A stretch of DNA of 64,000 nt from JAGVPT01 sp035505655 (GCA_035505655.1 DATJQP010000085.1:1-64000), one strand, 5' to 3'. Counted from the first letter of the stretch, positions 27,693 to 37,358 are shown. The notes: generated by a model not told the origin, from the sequence alone. Numbers and translations are program-made.

Positions 27693-29225
27693 ATGAGACG
27701 GATGTACATACTTGTCGGGATCATCCTGATCGCGGGATGGCTTGGCGTTCAGGCTCAGACGAGCAACGGGACGGGAGGTGGGAAGTGGAGTGCTTCTGCC
27801 ACCTGGCAGGGAGGGAACGTGCCGACCGGGTCCGGGACCATCGTCATTCAGGCCGCCGACTCGGTCTACATCGATGTTCCCGTCACGATCACTGGGACCC
27901 TTCGATCGTTCAGCGGAAAGATTGGCGTCTATGATTCGACGAAGATCGTCTTCGGGAACGGAGGAATCTACGAGCACGACATCAACGGCGGAATGCTGCC
28001 GAAAGCGGTGTGGAATGCCGGCTCGACATGTCTCATCGACAGTCTCGTAGGGAATGCACCGGCGAACGGGAACCAAAACTTCTACAACCTTACGTGGAAT
28101 TGCCCCCGTCAAAGCGCCGGTCTCAACCTTGCCATGAATGGCAACACGATCGGCGGCACTGTGCGGGTGATACAATCAAACCTCCAGGCGTTCCGATTGA
28201 CTGCGAGCGGGGTGTCGACGACGCGAAAGACGGTCTCAATCAACGGGGACGTCATCATCGATGACTCGACGGGTTTTTTCACCGCGACGGGGTCAAGCGG
28301 TGTCGACACGATCACCGTCAACCTCAAGGGGAGCCTCACCTCGTACGGAAAATTCCAGCTTGCGAACGGGAGCGGGGCATCGTGCACCTGGCGAGTGGGA
28401 GGAGACGTCAAGGCGCTGGGTGGAACCTTTACAACCCACTCCGACTCGACGAAACCCGATTCTCTTATCTTTGTGGGAACCACCAAGCAGTCGCTCGTGA
28501 AGGCGGGAACGGTCGGCTCAATGTCGAACATCTACTTCGCGGTTCAAAGCGGCTCGACGCTCGATCTTGACACCAATGAGCTCGGTGCCACCGCGACGAT
28601 CAAGTTCAGTCTCCAGCCGGGAGCGACGCTCTTCACAGGCCATCCGAACGGCTTCGAAGGGAACCTCAACAATACCGGCACCATCCTCCTGAGTCCCGCC
28701 GCCAATTATGGTTTCGACGGAAAAGTCGCGCAAACAACCGGCTTCCTCATGCCGGGCACGGTGAACAACCTCACCATCAACAACGCGAGCGGCGTAACGC
28801 TGGCGCAGTCGACAACGATCAACGGAGTGCTGACGCTCACGGCGGGGTTGTTCGACAACACGATCCCATTCACGCTGGGGCCCGGTGGTTCCATTGTCAA
28901 TGGTGGAGGGACGCTCAAGATTCCCGTGACCCTCGTCCCGAAAGAATCGTCCGGTGTTCCGCGCAAGTTTTTTGTCGAGCAGAACTATCCCAATCCGTTC
29001 AACCCGACGACGCTGATCTCCTATGGAATTCCGAAGGATGAATATGTTTCAGTGAAGGTCTTCAACATCCTCGGTCAGGAGGTGAGGACGATCGTGGCGG
29101 AGAAACAGAGCGCCGGCGTCTATTCGTTCTCGTTCGACGGCTCCGGGCTCAGCTCGGGCGTCTATCTTTACAGGATTCAGGCCGGCAGTTCGGTTGATAT
29201 CAAACGAATGATGCTCCTCAAGTAG
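27693..29225 (+). CDS. SGNW-family secreted protein, T9SS-exported (short form)
   Basis: A 510-residue member of a family that occurs four times in this window (also at 37359, 41344 and 43723). A signal peptide is followed by the family opening GGGKWSASATWQGGNVPTG, a glycine- and asparagine-rich beta-helix-like region with GGIYEHDINGG, PKAVWNAGSTCLID and SINGDVIID, and a C-terminal T9SS sorting domain (VEQNYPNPFNPTTLISY, ending MMLLK). It has no catalytic signature, so a binding or adhesion role is more likely than an enzyme. AAGGAG lies 8 bp before the ATG at 27693. It sits between the receptor module and the PL1 lyase. Confidence 0.8.
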   Translation: MRRMYILVGIILIAGWLGVQAQTSNGTGGGKWSASATWQGGNVPTGSGTIVIQAADSVYIDVPVTITGTLRSFSGKIGVYDSTKIVFGNGGIYEHDINGGMLPKAVWNAGSTCLIDSLVGNAPANGNQNFYNLTWNCPRQSAGLNLAMNGNTIGGTVRVIQSNLQAFRLTASGVSTTRKTVSINGDVIIDDSTGFFTATGSSGVDTITVNLKGSLTSYGKFQLANGSGASCTWRVGGDVKALGGTFTTHSDSTKPDSLIFVGTTKQSLVKAGTVGSMSNIYFAVQSGSTLDLDTNELGATATIKFSLQPGATLFTGHPNGFEGNLNNTGTILLSPAANYGFDGKVAQTTGFLMPGTVNNLTINNASGVTLAQSTTINGVLTLTAGLFDNTIPFTLGPGGSIVNGGGTLKIPVTLVPKESSGVPRKFFVEQNYPNPFNPTTLISYGIPKDEYVSVKVFNILGQEVRTIVAEKQSAGVYSFSFDGSGLSSGVYLYRIQAGSSVDIKRMMLLK

Positions 29226-29287
29226 TTTGCCGCACGAAGAACAGGCCGGGGACGCAGACCGACTGCGGCCCTGAAGGGAAGGATTTC

Positions 29288-31006
29288 ATGCGTAGAAGAT
29301 CGATTTCGATGACACTCTGGTTCTTGCTCTCTGCCGCACTCCCGGCCTCGGTACCTGGTCAGCAGCTTGCTTTTCCGGGAGCCGAAGGAGGGGGGATGTA
29401 CACGTGGGGTGGACGCGGCGGTAAGGTGATCGAGGTGACGAACCTCAACGACGACGGTCTGCAAGGAAGTCTCCGGTACGCGATCAATCAGACGGGGGCC
29501 AGAACCGTCATCTTCCGGGTTTCGGGGACGATCAATCTCGTCCAGCCGCTGAAGATCACCAAAGACTCGATTACCATCGCCGGCCAGACTGCGCCGGGGG
29601 ACGGCATCTGTCTCCGGAATTTTACCTTCAACGTGAGCGCGAACCAGGTCATCATCAGGTTCATCCGGTCGAGGTTTGGCGACCAGGGAGCCGGCAAGCC
29701 GGTGGACGACGCAATGAACGGATACAGCAGTACGCCCCACGCAAAAAAGAACATCATCGTGGACCATTGCTCGGCGAGCTGGAGCCTCGACGAATCGCTC
29801 TCATTCTACGGGTATGACAGTCTCACGATCCAATGGTGCCTCGTAAGCGAGAGCCTCTACAACAGCTACGACCCGAAAGGGACGCATGGCTATGGCGGCA
29901 TCTGGGGAGGATTCAATTCCACATTTCACCATAACCTTCTCGCGCACCACTCGAGCAGAAATCCCCGATTCTCCGGCCCGACTCCGGCCGGATCCGGGAC
30001 GACCTACTCGCAGAACCTCGACTTCCGGAACAACGTGATCTACAACTGGGGATTCAACAGCTCCTACGGCGGAGAAGAGAGCGAGATCAACATCGTCAAC
30101 AACTACTACAAGTACGGGCCCGCGACAAAGTCGAGCGTGAAGAACAGGATCTTCAACCCGTACGGAGCCGGCGACTCGACCGGAACGTTCTATATCTCCG
30201 GCAATTATATGGACGGCGATACGTCGGTGACGAACAACAACTGGAAAGGGGTTGTCCCCGAGTATTCAGGGTTCAGGATGAGCAGCGCGATTGCGTTGAC
30301 TCCATTCCCGTTCCCGGATGTCACCACGGACACTCCGCAGGATGCGTATACGAAGGTGCTCGCCGGTGCGGGGGCCACGCTGCCGAGGCGCGACACCGTA
30401 GATAGCCGCATCCTCTACGAGGTGGCGCACCGCACGGCCACGTATAAAGGACACACCGACCTCTTCGAAAGGACATACGGACTCGATACGACGGTCCCCC
30501 ACGGCATCATCGATTCTCAGAACGATGTCGGAGGATGGCCTGCGCTTGCGTCGGTGCCGGCTCCGGCGGATTCAGACCACGACGGGATGCCGGATGCGTG
30601 GGAGATCGCCCACGGGCTGAATCCTTACGACCCGTCCGACCGGAACGTCGTCGATGCGAGCGGGTACACCAAACTCGAAGAGTATCTGAACGAGTTGGCC
30701 GGCACGCCGACTTCCGTCCCCCAAAGCCGGGCTTTGGCTCCGAGTTCCCTCGAGCTTTCGCAGAACTATCCCAATCCTTTCAATCCTTCGACGACGATAC
30801 GATTCCGACTCCCTGCGAGGCTCCATGCGATCCTCACGATTTCCGATATGGCCGGAAGAAGAGTCGCGGTACTGGACGAGGGAACGCGTGAAGCGGGAGA
30901 GTATTCCGTGGTCATCGACGCTTCGCATTGGGCGAGCGGCGTTTATCTTTGCGCCCTTCGTGCCGGATACCAGGTGCGGACGATCAAGCTTCTGCTCGTC
31001 AGATAA
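29288..31006 (+). CDS. Pectate lyase, PL1 family, T9SS-exported
   Basis: Cleaves de-esterified homogalacturonan by beta-elimination, making oligosaccharides with an unsaturated non-reducing end. The 572-residue protein has a signal peptide, then the PL1 beta-helix with FPGAEGGGMYTWGGRGG, VIFRVSGTI, IIVDHCSASWSLDES and the arginine R227 in SRNPRFSG at the position of the catalytic base. The C-terminus is a T9SS sorting domain (LSQNYPNPFNPSTTIRF, ending IKLLLVR), preceded by a DSDHDGMPDAWE calcium-type loop. Export to the surface or medium fits an initial attack on polymer. GGAAGG precedes the ATG. The GH105 gene follows 6 bp later and would process its products. Confidence 0.9.
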   Translation: MRRRSISMTLWFLLSAALPASVPGQQLAFPGAEGGGMYTWGGRGGKVIEVTNLNDDGLQGSLRYAINQTGARTVIFRVSGTINLVQPLKITKDSITIAGQTAPGDGICLRNFTFNVSANQVIIRFIRSRFGDQGAGKPVDDAMNGYSSTPHAKKNIIVDHCSASWSLDESLSFYGYDSLTIQWCLVSESLYNSYDPKGTHGYGGIWGGFNSTFHHNLLAHHSSRNPRFSGPTPAGSGTTYSQNLDFRNNVIYNWGFNSSYGGEESEINIVNNYYKYGPATKSSVKNRIFNPYGAGDSTGTFYISGNYMDGDTSVTNNNWKGVVPEYSGFRMSSAIALTPFPFPDVTTDTPQDAYTKVLAGAGATLPRRDTVDSRILYEVAHRTATYKGHTDLFERTYGLDTTVPHGIIDSQNDVGGWPALASVPAPADSDHDGMPDAWEIAHGLNPYDPSDRNVVDASGYTKLEEYLNELAGTPTSVPQSRALAPSSLELSQNYPNPFNPSTTIRFRLPARLHAILTISDMAGRRVAVLDEGTREAGEYSVVIDASHWASGVYLCALRAGYQVRTIKLLLVR

Positions 31007-31012
31007 ATCTGC

Positions 31013-32227
31013 TTGACAACTTTGAAGAACAGATTTCTCCTCATATTCTTGCTCCTGCCGCTCTTCGTCGCGGCCGCCGGTGCGGGAGCGCCCGGGGAAG
31101 TGAGTCAGTGGTCGGCAAGGATGGCGGGAACATTCCTGAAACGTCATCCCGGCGGAGTGACCTTTGACTCACTCTCCCCAAGTCAGAAATGGAACTACGA
31201 GCAGGGATTAATGCTGGAGGCACTCCATCAGATGTGGGTTTGTAGCGGAGATCCGAAATATCTCGACTTCATCAAGGCCAACATCGACCGGTATGTCGGG
31301 GAAGACGGTCGCATCCGGACCTACGCTTACGATGAATTCACCCTCGACAATATCGCGCCGGGTCGCGCGCTCCTTTTCCTTTACGATCAGACTCACGATC
31401 GGCGCTATATGATCGCCGCCGACACATTGAGGAGCCAATTAAGACATCAGCCCCGGACCGCCGAAAGGGGATTCTGGCACAAGAAGATCTATCCGAACCA
31501 GATGTGGCTGGACGGACTCTACATGGCGGAGCCGTTCTATGCGCAATACGCCCGCGAAACGGGTGAGCAGGCGGATTTCGCAGATATCATCGATCAGTTT
31601 GTTCTCATCGCAAGGCACACGACCGATTCGGTCACCGGCCTCCTATATCATGGATGGGACGCGACCCGGACACAGCAGTGGGCCGACCCGGAGACCGGAT
31701 GCTCACCATGTTTCTGGGGAAGAGCGATGGGATGGTACTCCATGGGACTTGTGGACGTGCTTGGTATAATCCCGGACGGCTATCCTCGGAGAGACACGCT
31801 GGTGACAATCCTCCGGAATCTCACCGCGGCCCTCCTGAAGCGCCGCGATCCTGCCACGGGACTCTGGTATCAGATTGTCGATCAGAGGGGGAAGGATGGA
31901 AATTACCTTGAGGCGTCTGCTTCGTGCATGTTCACGTACACATTGGCCAAGGGCGCCTCGCGGGGTTATCTTCCCCGCGAAGACTTGGCAGCGGCTGAAT
32001 CGACCTTTGCATCGATCACGCGGCAGTTCGTCGTCGCAGACGACAAGGGGGACGTCAACTTGTTGCACACGTGTCAAAGTGCGGGGCTGGGAGGGCATCC
32101 TTATCGGGATGGAAGCTTTGACTATTACATCAGGGAACCGCAGCGAACGAACGACCTGAAAGGACTCGGATCCTTTTTGCTCGCTGCCATCGAAATCGAA
32201 CAAGGAAGGGCGGGGACGATCCGCTAG
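31013..32227 (+). CDS. GH105 unsaturated uronyl hydrolase
   Basis: Removes the 4,5-unsaturated galacturonyl residue from lyase-generated oligosaccharides. The 404-residue protein has the alpha6/alpha6-barrel motifs of the YteR/YesR family: KWNYEQGLMLEALH, D167 in MWLDGLYMAEPF, and CSPCFWGRAMGWYSMGL. An N-terminal hydrophobic signal (RFLLIFLLLPLFVAAAG) points to the periplasm. No ATG precedes this signal; translation must start at a TTG (31013 or 31022) with no obvious ribosome-binding site, so coupling to the PL1 gene 6 bp upstream is likely. It has no sorting domain. Confidence 0.9.
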   Translation: MTTLKNRFLLIFLLLPLFVAAAGAGAPGEVSQWSARMAGTFLKRHPGGVTFDSLSPSQKWNYEQGLMLEALHQMWVCSGDPKYLDFIKANIDRYVGEDGRIRTYAYDEFTLDNIAPGRALLFLYDQTHDRRYMIAADTLRSQLRHQPRTAERGFWHKKIYPNQMWLDGLYMAEPFYAQYARETGEQADFADIIDQFVLIARHTTDSVTGLLYHGWDATRTQQWADPETGCSPCFWGRAMGWYSMGLVDVLGIIPDGYPRRDTLVTILRNLTAALLKRRDPATGLWYQIVDQRGKDGNYLEASASCMFTYTLAKGASRGYLPREDLAAAESTFASITRQFVVADDKGDVNLLHTCQSAGLGGHPYRDGSFDYYIREPQRTNDLKGLGSFLLAAIEIEQGRAGTIR

Positions 32228-32278
32228 TATCCCGCGGAAGTCGGAGCGATGGGAGAAAATTTCGAACGGAGGTCTGCA

Positions 32279-33346
32279 GTGAAACATACCAGTCATGTAA
32301 CGCTCGAGGACATAGCGAAGAAGCTCCGTGTCTCCAGGGTAACGGTATCAAAGGCGCTGCGCGGGCACAGCGATATCTCGGATGAGACGGCACGCAAGGT
32401 CAGGAGAGTGGCGAAAGAGCTCGGGTACAGCCCGAACTATATGGCGCGAAACCTCTCCTCTCGCCGGTCGAACATGCTCGGGTTCGTGGTGCCGAAGATT
32501 GCCCACTTCTTCTTCGGCTCGATGATCGAGGCGGTCTACAACACCGCGTTCGAAAACAACTACGAGACGATCCTCACGGTTTCACAGGAGAATGAAGAGC
32601 GCGAGCGGAAGCATATCGAAACCCTCATCTCGATGCGCGTTGATGGGATCATCATCTCGATCTCGCAGGAGACTCGAAACCTGGAGATCTTCCAGTGGGT
32701 GAAAAAGATGGGGGTTCCTCTCCTCTTCGTCGACCGGACGCCGGAACCTCTCCTCCCAGGCTTCAGCACCGTCCTCATCGACGACCGCCAGGGGACCCGG
32801 AACGCCGTCGAGCACGCGATCGTCAACGCCGGGCATACCAAGCTCGGCTTCATCGGCGGCGGGAATCCCTGGATCAACATCGGAAAGAACAGGCTCCTTG
32901 GGTTTCAGGAGGCTCTGAAGGCTCACGGCGTCACCATCAATCCCGAATGGATCGTTCCCGGAGGATTTGGTACGAAAGACGGGTACGAAGGATTCATGCA
33001 ACTCCAGAAGAAAGGGCCGCTCCCGGAATTCATCTTTGCCGCAACCTACCCGGTCGCACTCGGCGTCTACGAAGCCGTCAAGAAACTCGGATTGCGAATC
33101 CCGGACAACATCGACCTGATGTGTTTCGGGGACAGCGACATGGCACACCTCCTATCTCCATCACTGAGCTGCGTGAATCAGCCGACGCGCGAATTGGGCA
33201 TGACGGCGGTGCACACGATCCTTGATGTGATCAAGAGTCATGAAAAACAGCGGGAGCGTCATATCATCATCCCTGCAGGGCTCACGTTGAGGGAAACCTG
33301 CCGGGCGCGTCCATCGGTGAAGAAGACAACGTTGGAGGCAGTGTAG
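32279..33346 (+). CDS. LacI-family transcriptional regulator
   Basis: A 355-residue regulator with an N-terminal helix-turn-helix (VTLEDIAKKLRVSRVTVSKA), the hinge helix (YMARNLSSRRS) and a periplasmic-binding-protein-like sensor domain. It is the only LacI-type gene in the window and lies inside the pectin locus, so it is the prime candidate for binding the three dyad operators at 18009, 41234 and 43608, with a uronate or oligogalacturonate as inducer; this is inference. The GTG at 32279 has GGAGG 6 bp upstream and is preferred; an ATG at 32249 would add 10 residues. Confidence 0.9.
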   Translation: MKHTSHVTLEDIAKKLRVSRVTVSKALRGHSDISDETARKVRRVAKELGYSPNYMARNLSSRRSNMLGFVVPKIAHFFFGSMIEAVYNTAFENNYETILTVSQENEERERKHIETLISMRVDGIIISISQETRNLEIFQWVKKMGVPLLFVDRTPEPLLPGFSTVLIDDRQGTRNAVEHAIVNAGHTKLGFIGGGNPWINIGKNRLLGFQEALKAHGVTINPEWIVPGGFGTKDGYEGFMQLQKKGPLPEFIFAATYPVALGVYEAVKKLGLRIPDNIDLMCFGDSDMAHLLSPSLSCVNQPTRELGMTAVHTILDVIKSHEKQRERHIIIPAGLTLRETCRARPSVKKTTLEAV

Positions 33347-33348
33347 GA

Positions 33349-34269
33349 ATGCGAACGCGATCGCTGAAGAGCGGATTGATGAAGGTTGGAATGACGTACC
33401 TTCGCCGGAGAGGCACCATCGGCCTGGTCGCTTTTCTTGCGTTCTTCGGCGCTGTGCTCCCCGATCGGGGAGTCGCACATGCGCCGATCGGGAAGGGAGC
33501 GGCAGGTGACGCCGACACCGGGGTGATCCAAACGAAGGTTGTCTTGCTCGACTACTATTTCAATAACGAGTGGAAAGCGGGCCCAGGCGGCCGTCCTGTG
33601 CGCTACCATTATGTCTGGGAAGACACTGCGAACTCGGGATACTCGGAGTTCGGAATTTCAATCAGGTCACTCGGGGCGGTGACCGATAGCTCGCCGGTCG
33701 CACCCACTGAGGAGAACCTTGCCGGGGCAAGCATCTATATTATTGTCGATCCCGACACACCCCTGGAATCGCCGCATCCGAACTACATCGACAGCGCATC
33801 GACGGAAGCGATCGTCAACTGGGTGGGGAGGGGAGGGATTCTCCTCCTCTTTGGGAACGACAAGGGGAACGCGGAGTTCAAACACCTCAACATGCTTGCC
33901 GAAAGATTCGGAATCCACTTCAATGAGGATAGCAGAAACCGTGTCGAAGGCAATCGCTTCGAGATGGGAGCATTCAGCAACCTTCCCTTCCACCCTCTTT
34001 TCGAGGGGGTGAAGAAGATCTACTTGAAGGAGATTTCGACGCTTAGACTTTCGTACCCGGCCTCCCCGGTACTGACCGACAGGGGAGATGTCATCATGGC
34101 GTATTCGAAATACGGAAACGGAAGTGTCTTTGCGGTCGGGGATCCCTGGTTCTACAATGAGTACTTCGATAACAGAAAACTTCCCGAGGAGTTTGAGAAT
34201 TTCAAAGCGGCGAAGAACCTCTTGCGATGGCTCTTGCCCCGGGCAACGAGTGTGGAGCGACACCAATGA
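33349..34269 (+). CDS. Exported DUF4350-like protein
   Basis: A 306-residue protein with an N-terminal signal segment (GTIGLVAFLAFFGAVLP) and a Rossmann-like domain with VVLLDYYFNNEW, GASIYIIVDPDTP, EAIVNWVGRGGILLLFGND and GNGSVFAVGDPWFYNEY. This is the pattern of DUF4350, a glutamine-amidotransferase-like fold found fused to or beside GH105 enzymes in Bacteroidota. Catalytic cysteine is not evident. It starts 2 bp after the regulator and overlaps the second GH28, so it belongs to the same unit. Function is unknown; a binding role for unsaturated oligogalacturonides would fit. Confidence 0.7.
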   Translation: MRTRSLKSGLMKVGMTYLRRRGTIGLVAFLAFFGAVLPDRGVAHAPIGKGAAGDADTGVIQTKVVLLDYYFNNEWKAGPGGRPVRYHYVWEDTANSGYSEFGISIRSLGAVTDSSPVAPTEENLAGASIYIIVDPDTPLESPHPNYIDSASTEAIVNWVGRGGILLLFGNDKGNAEFKHLNMLAERFGIHFNEDSRNRVEGNRFEMGAFSNLPFHPLFEGVKKIYLKEISTLRLSYPASPVLTDRGDVIMAYSKYGNGSVFAVGDPWFYNEYFDNRKLPEEFENFKAAKNLLRWLLPRATSVERHQ

Positions 34270-36017
34270 AAATGACGTTCATGGCCGTAGATCTGGGATT
34301 TAACTGCAGACCTGCGCACGCAGCCTGGTGTTGGCGAACGAGAAAAGGTCGGATGTGGACGGTCGTCTTTGCGCTCCTCGTTCTGATTGCAGCTAAATCA
34401 CGCGGGGGGACCGACCCTTCGCTCCTGGCCTACACAAGTCATCTCCCCTTTGCCATGGGGGAGGTGGAGATTCCCAACATCCCTTCAAAGCAAATCTCGA
34501 TCGCTGAGTTCGGCGCAATAGGCGACGGAACTACGGACAATTCAAGCGCATTTTCAGCCGCAATCCGTCGGTGCGCTGAAAACGGCGGAGGCGTCGTCGA
34601 GGTCCCTCCGGGTCTCTGGATGACTGGTCCGATCAGGCTCGAGAGTAGGACGGAGCTCCGACTGGACAGCGGGGCGGTCGTTATTTTCAGCAGGCGCTTC
34701 GAAGATTATCCGATGTTCGCCCGTCCCAAAAGCGGTGTGAAGTGCATGCCGATGATTTATGGGAGCAGTCTCACCGATGTAGCGATCACCGGCAAGGGGA
34801 TGTTTGATGGAAACGGTCAGTACTGGCGGCCGGTGAAAAAGGAAAAGACGACTGAGAAGCAATGGAAGCAGCTCCTCGCGTCGGGGGGCGCGGTTTCGCC
34901 GGACGGAAAGATCTGGTGGCCCTCGAAGGAAGCGATGAATGGACAGGAGTTCATCAAGGAGTTGAGGAAGACCGCGAAGAAGCCTTCGCCCGCGCTCTAT
35001 GCGGGGGCGAGGGAATTCCTGAGACCCGTCATGCTTGCTCTCGACGATTGCCGGCGCGTTCTTCTTGACGGCCCGACCTTTGCCAATGCCCCGGGCTGGA
35101 CCTTGGCGCCGACTCGCTGTGAAGAGGTCGTGATCAGGAATGTTACGGTGAACAATCCGTGGTGGGGGCAGAACACCGACGGTCTCGACATCAATTCGTG
35201 CAGAGACCTCGTTCTCTATAATAGCGTGCTGAGTGACGGCGACGACGGTATCTGCATCAAGCCTGGGAAACCGGGCGATGGTCATCCCGGAGAGCCGGCC
35301 TGCGAGAATATTGTTGTCGCCAATTGCACCGTCTACAGCGCCCACGGAGGGTTTGTCATCGGTTCGGAGTCGTACGGAGGGGCAAGAAATATCTCGGTCC
35401 GGAACTGCACCTTTGTCGGGACCGATATCGGCCTTCGGTTCAAGTCGGCAAAAGATCGGGGTGGCGTCATCGAAAAGGTCTATGTTGACGGAATCCGGAT
35501 GAAGGACATCGCGAACGAAGCGATCCTTTTCGACATGTCTTATGATAACAGTCTTGAGACAGAGGCCGGGTCCGACCTTCTGCCACAATACAGGGATTTT
35601 CACATTGAAAACGTCGCCTGCGACGGAGCCTCGGATGCGCTTGTCATTCGCGGGCTTCCGGAAATGCCGGTGAAGGATATCCACCTCAAGAATCTCTCGA
35701 TCACTGCGGCCCGGGCGTGCACAATAGAGGATGCGGAGCAGATCGAGGTTGTGGGAATGAGAGTGACGATGCAGTCGGGACCCGTCTGGTCGATAACGAA
35801 CTCAAACTCGATCACTCTGCGAGGAATTGTAGTTCCGTCCGACGCTGAGGTATACGCGAAGGTTTCCGGATCAAAAAGCGGGCAGATCGTTGTGGATCGC
35901 CGGGACTACCCGGCGGCAGGGCGGGGTATCGAGCTTCTCGACGGAGCCGCAGCCAGCTCGGTGGTCGTTGATTCAACAACGGCGACTGAGCCGGGGAGAT
36001 CCGGAGGCGTCCGGTGA
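34266..36017 (+). CDS. GH28 polygalacturonase family protein, second copy
   Basis: A 583-residue GH28 enzyme with beta-helix fold. Catalytic positions are D305 in QNTDGLDI, D326/D327 in DGDDGICIKPG, H360 in AHGG, and RFK in place of RIK. It differs from the copy at 18300 in all of these loops, and has an extra segment of about 60 residues before the catalytic region with the charged stretch KKEKTTEKQWKQLL. Two starts are possible: 34266, overlapping the upstream stop (ATGA), and 34353 (MWTVVFALLVLIAA), which begins the signal peptide and has AAAGG upstream. No sorting domain is present, which suggests the periplasm. Confidence 0.88.
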   Translation: MKMTFMAVDLGFNCRPAHAAWCWRTRKGRMWTVVFALLVLIAAKSRGGTDPSLLAYTSHLPFAMGEVEIPNIPSKQISIAEFGAIGDGTTDNSSAFSAAIRRCAENGGGVVEVPPGLWMTGPIRLESRTELRLDSGAVVIFSRRFEDYPMFARPKSGVKCMPMIYGSSLTDVAITGKGMFDGNGQYWRPVKKEKTTEKQWKQLLASGGAVSPDGKIWWPSKEAMNGQEFIKELRKTAKKPSPALYAGAREFLRPVMLALDDCRRVLLDGPTFANAPGWTLAPTRCEEVVIRNVTVNNPWWGQNTDGLDINSCRDLVLYNSVLSDGDDGICIKPGKPGDGHPGEPACENIVVANCTVYSAHGGFVIGSESYGGARNISVRNCTFVGTDIGLRFKSAKDRGGVIEKVYVDGIRMKDIANEAILFDMSYDNSLETEAGSDLLPQYRDFHIENVACDGASDALVIRGLPEMPVKDIHLKNLSITAARACTIEDAEQIEVVGMRVTMQSGPVWSITNSNSITLRGIVVPSDAEVYAKVSGSKSGQIVVDRRDYPAAGRGIELLDGAAASSVVVDSTTATEPGRSGGVR

Positions 36018-37273
36018 AAAGATGGACGTTGGTTTCGCTCTCTTTGGTCTTTGGAATCTCGGCGCTCATTGCCGCCGGGCCCCTCGAACTGACAGTTGCT
36101 CAGGATGGAAGCGGCCAGTACCGGACGATCCAGGCAGCGCTCGATGCGATTCCGGCGGGGGGCCATGGAAGAGTGACTATTCTGATCAAGAACGGTTTAT
36201 ATCACGAGAAACTGCTGGTGACGAAAAGCAATGTGGCTCTCGTCGGAGAGAGCCGCGACAGCACGCGCATCGTCTTCGCCGAGTTGCGTGAAATCTGGCG
36301 AAAGGCCCACAACAACAGCGACTGGGGTTCGGCCGTCATCAACATCGACTCTGCGGTCACAGATCTCACGATCGCCAATCTGACGGTCTACAATAATTAC
36401 GGTACACTCTACGGCTCTCACGAGCATCAATATGCGGTCTGGGGAACCGGCACACGTATTATCATCATCGATTGCAACATCCTCGGAGACGGTGGAGATA
36501 CGCTCAGCCTGTGGAACAAGACCGACGGAATGTACTACCACTCGAACTGCTATTTTGAAGGATGGGTCGACTTCGTCTGCCCCAGGGGATGGTGCTACAT
36601 CACGGACAGTCGTTTCTACGGTCATAATCTGAGCGCGAGCATCTGGCATGACGGCAGTTCGAGCAAAGACGAGAAGTTCGTCATGCGCTATTGCCGATTC
36701 GACGGAGTTCCGGGATTTCCTCTTGGCCGCCATCATCGGGATGCACAATTCTATTTGCTGGATTGTATCTTCTCGAGGGAGATGGCCGATCGTCCGATCT
36801 ACGCACCGCTCAATTCGCCGAACCTCGTTCCATGGGCATGGGGCGTGCGACATTATTTCTACAATTGTCATCGTGAAGGGGGAGACTACGGCTGGTTTGC
36901 GGACAACCTCTCAAGTGCTGAAGGATCTCCCGCCCCCTCGAACGTAGACGCGGCCTGGACCTTTGGCGGACGATGGGATCCTGAAACAGCGATGCCACCC
37001 GTCCTCCCGACAGTCTCTTTGCCTCATCCGAGGGATGCTGCCTACGGTATTCGGGCCGGAGAGCTTACATTGCATTGGTTGCCGGCAAGAAAAGCGGTCG
37101 CGCATCTGATATACTTCGGGAAGGATGAAGAACCGGCGCTTATGAAGAGTCAGCCCGAAGCGGCGGTGCAGGTGAAGGGACTTGATGCGAAGACGATATA
37201 CTACTGGAGGGTTGACGAAATTGCAGGATCCGACACTCTCCGGGGACCGATTTGGCATTTCACGACAGAGTAG
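36014..37273 (+). CDS. Divergent CE8 pectinesterase-like protein
   Basis: A 419-residue protein with a signal peptide and the CE8 opening TVAQDGSGQYRTIQAALDAI, which places it in the pectin methylesterase fold. Aligning by motif: the first glutamine is Q139 (HQYAVWG), the two aspartates are D162 and D186 (VDFVCPRGW), and R239 is in the arginine position (LGRHHRD). The oxyanion-type glutamine of the QDT motif is replaced by glycine (GDGGDTLS). A fibronectin-like domain of about 90 residues follows. It starts with GTG overlapping the GH28 stop by 4 bp. Without a sorting domain it is probably periplasmic. Activity may be altered or directed to another ester. Confidence 0.75.
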   Translation: MKRWTLVSLSLVFGISALIAAGPLELTVAQDGSGQYRTIQAALDAIPAGGHGRVTILIKNGLYHEKLLVTKSNVALVGESRDSTRIVFAELREIWRKAHNNSDWGSAVINIDSAVTDLTIANLTVYNNYGTLYGSHEHQYAVWGTGTRIIIIDCNILGDGGDTLSLWNKTDGMYYHSNCYFEGWVDFVCPRGWCYITDSRFYGHNLSASIWHDGSSSKDEKFVMRYCRFDGVPGFPLGRHHRDAQFYLLDCIFSREMADRPIYAPLNSPNLVPWAWGVRHYFYNCHREGGDYGWFADNLSSAEGSPAPSNVDAAWTFGGRWDPETAMPPVLPTVSLPHPRDAAYGIRAGELTLHWLPARKAVAHLIYFGKDEEPALMKSQPEAAVQVKGLDAKTIYYWRVDEIAGSDTLRGPIWHFTTE

Positions 37274-37275
37274 CC

Positions 37276-37297
37276 GGCGGCTCCAGCATGGAGCGCC
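37276..37297 (+). terminator. Imperfect hairpin after the CE8-like gene
   Basis: GGCGGCTCC (37276-37284) pairs with GGAGCGCC (37290-37297) with one bulged base and a 5-nt loop. No T-run follows directly, so it may attenuate rather than stop transcription into the next gene. Confidence 0.35.
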
Positions 37298-37358
37298 GAA
37301 TACTGAGAAGACGAATCTCTTTTTGAGTACACCTCGACAGACGATACGGAGGATCGAG

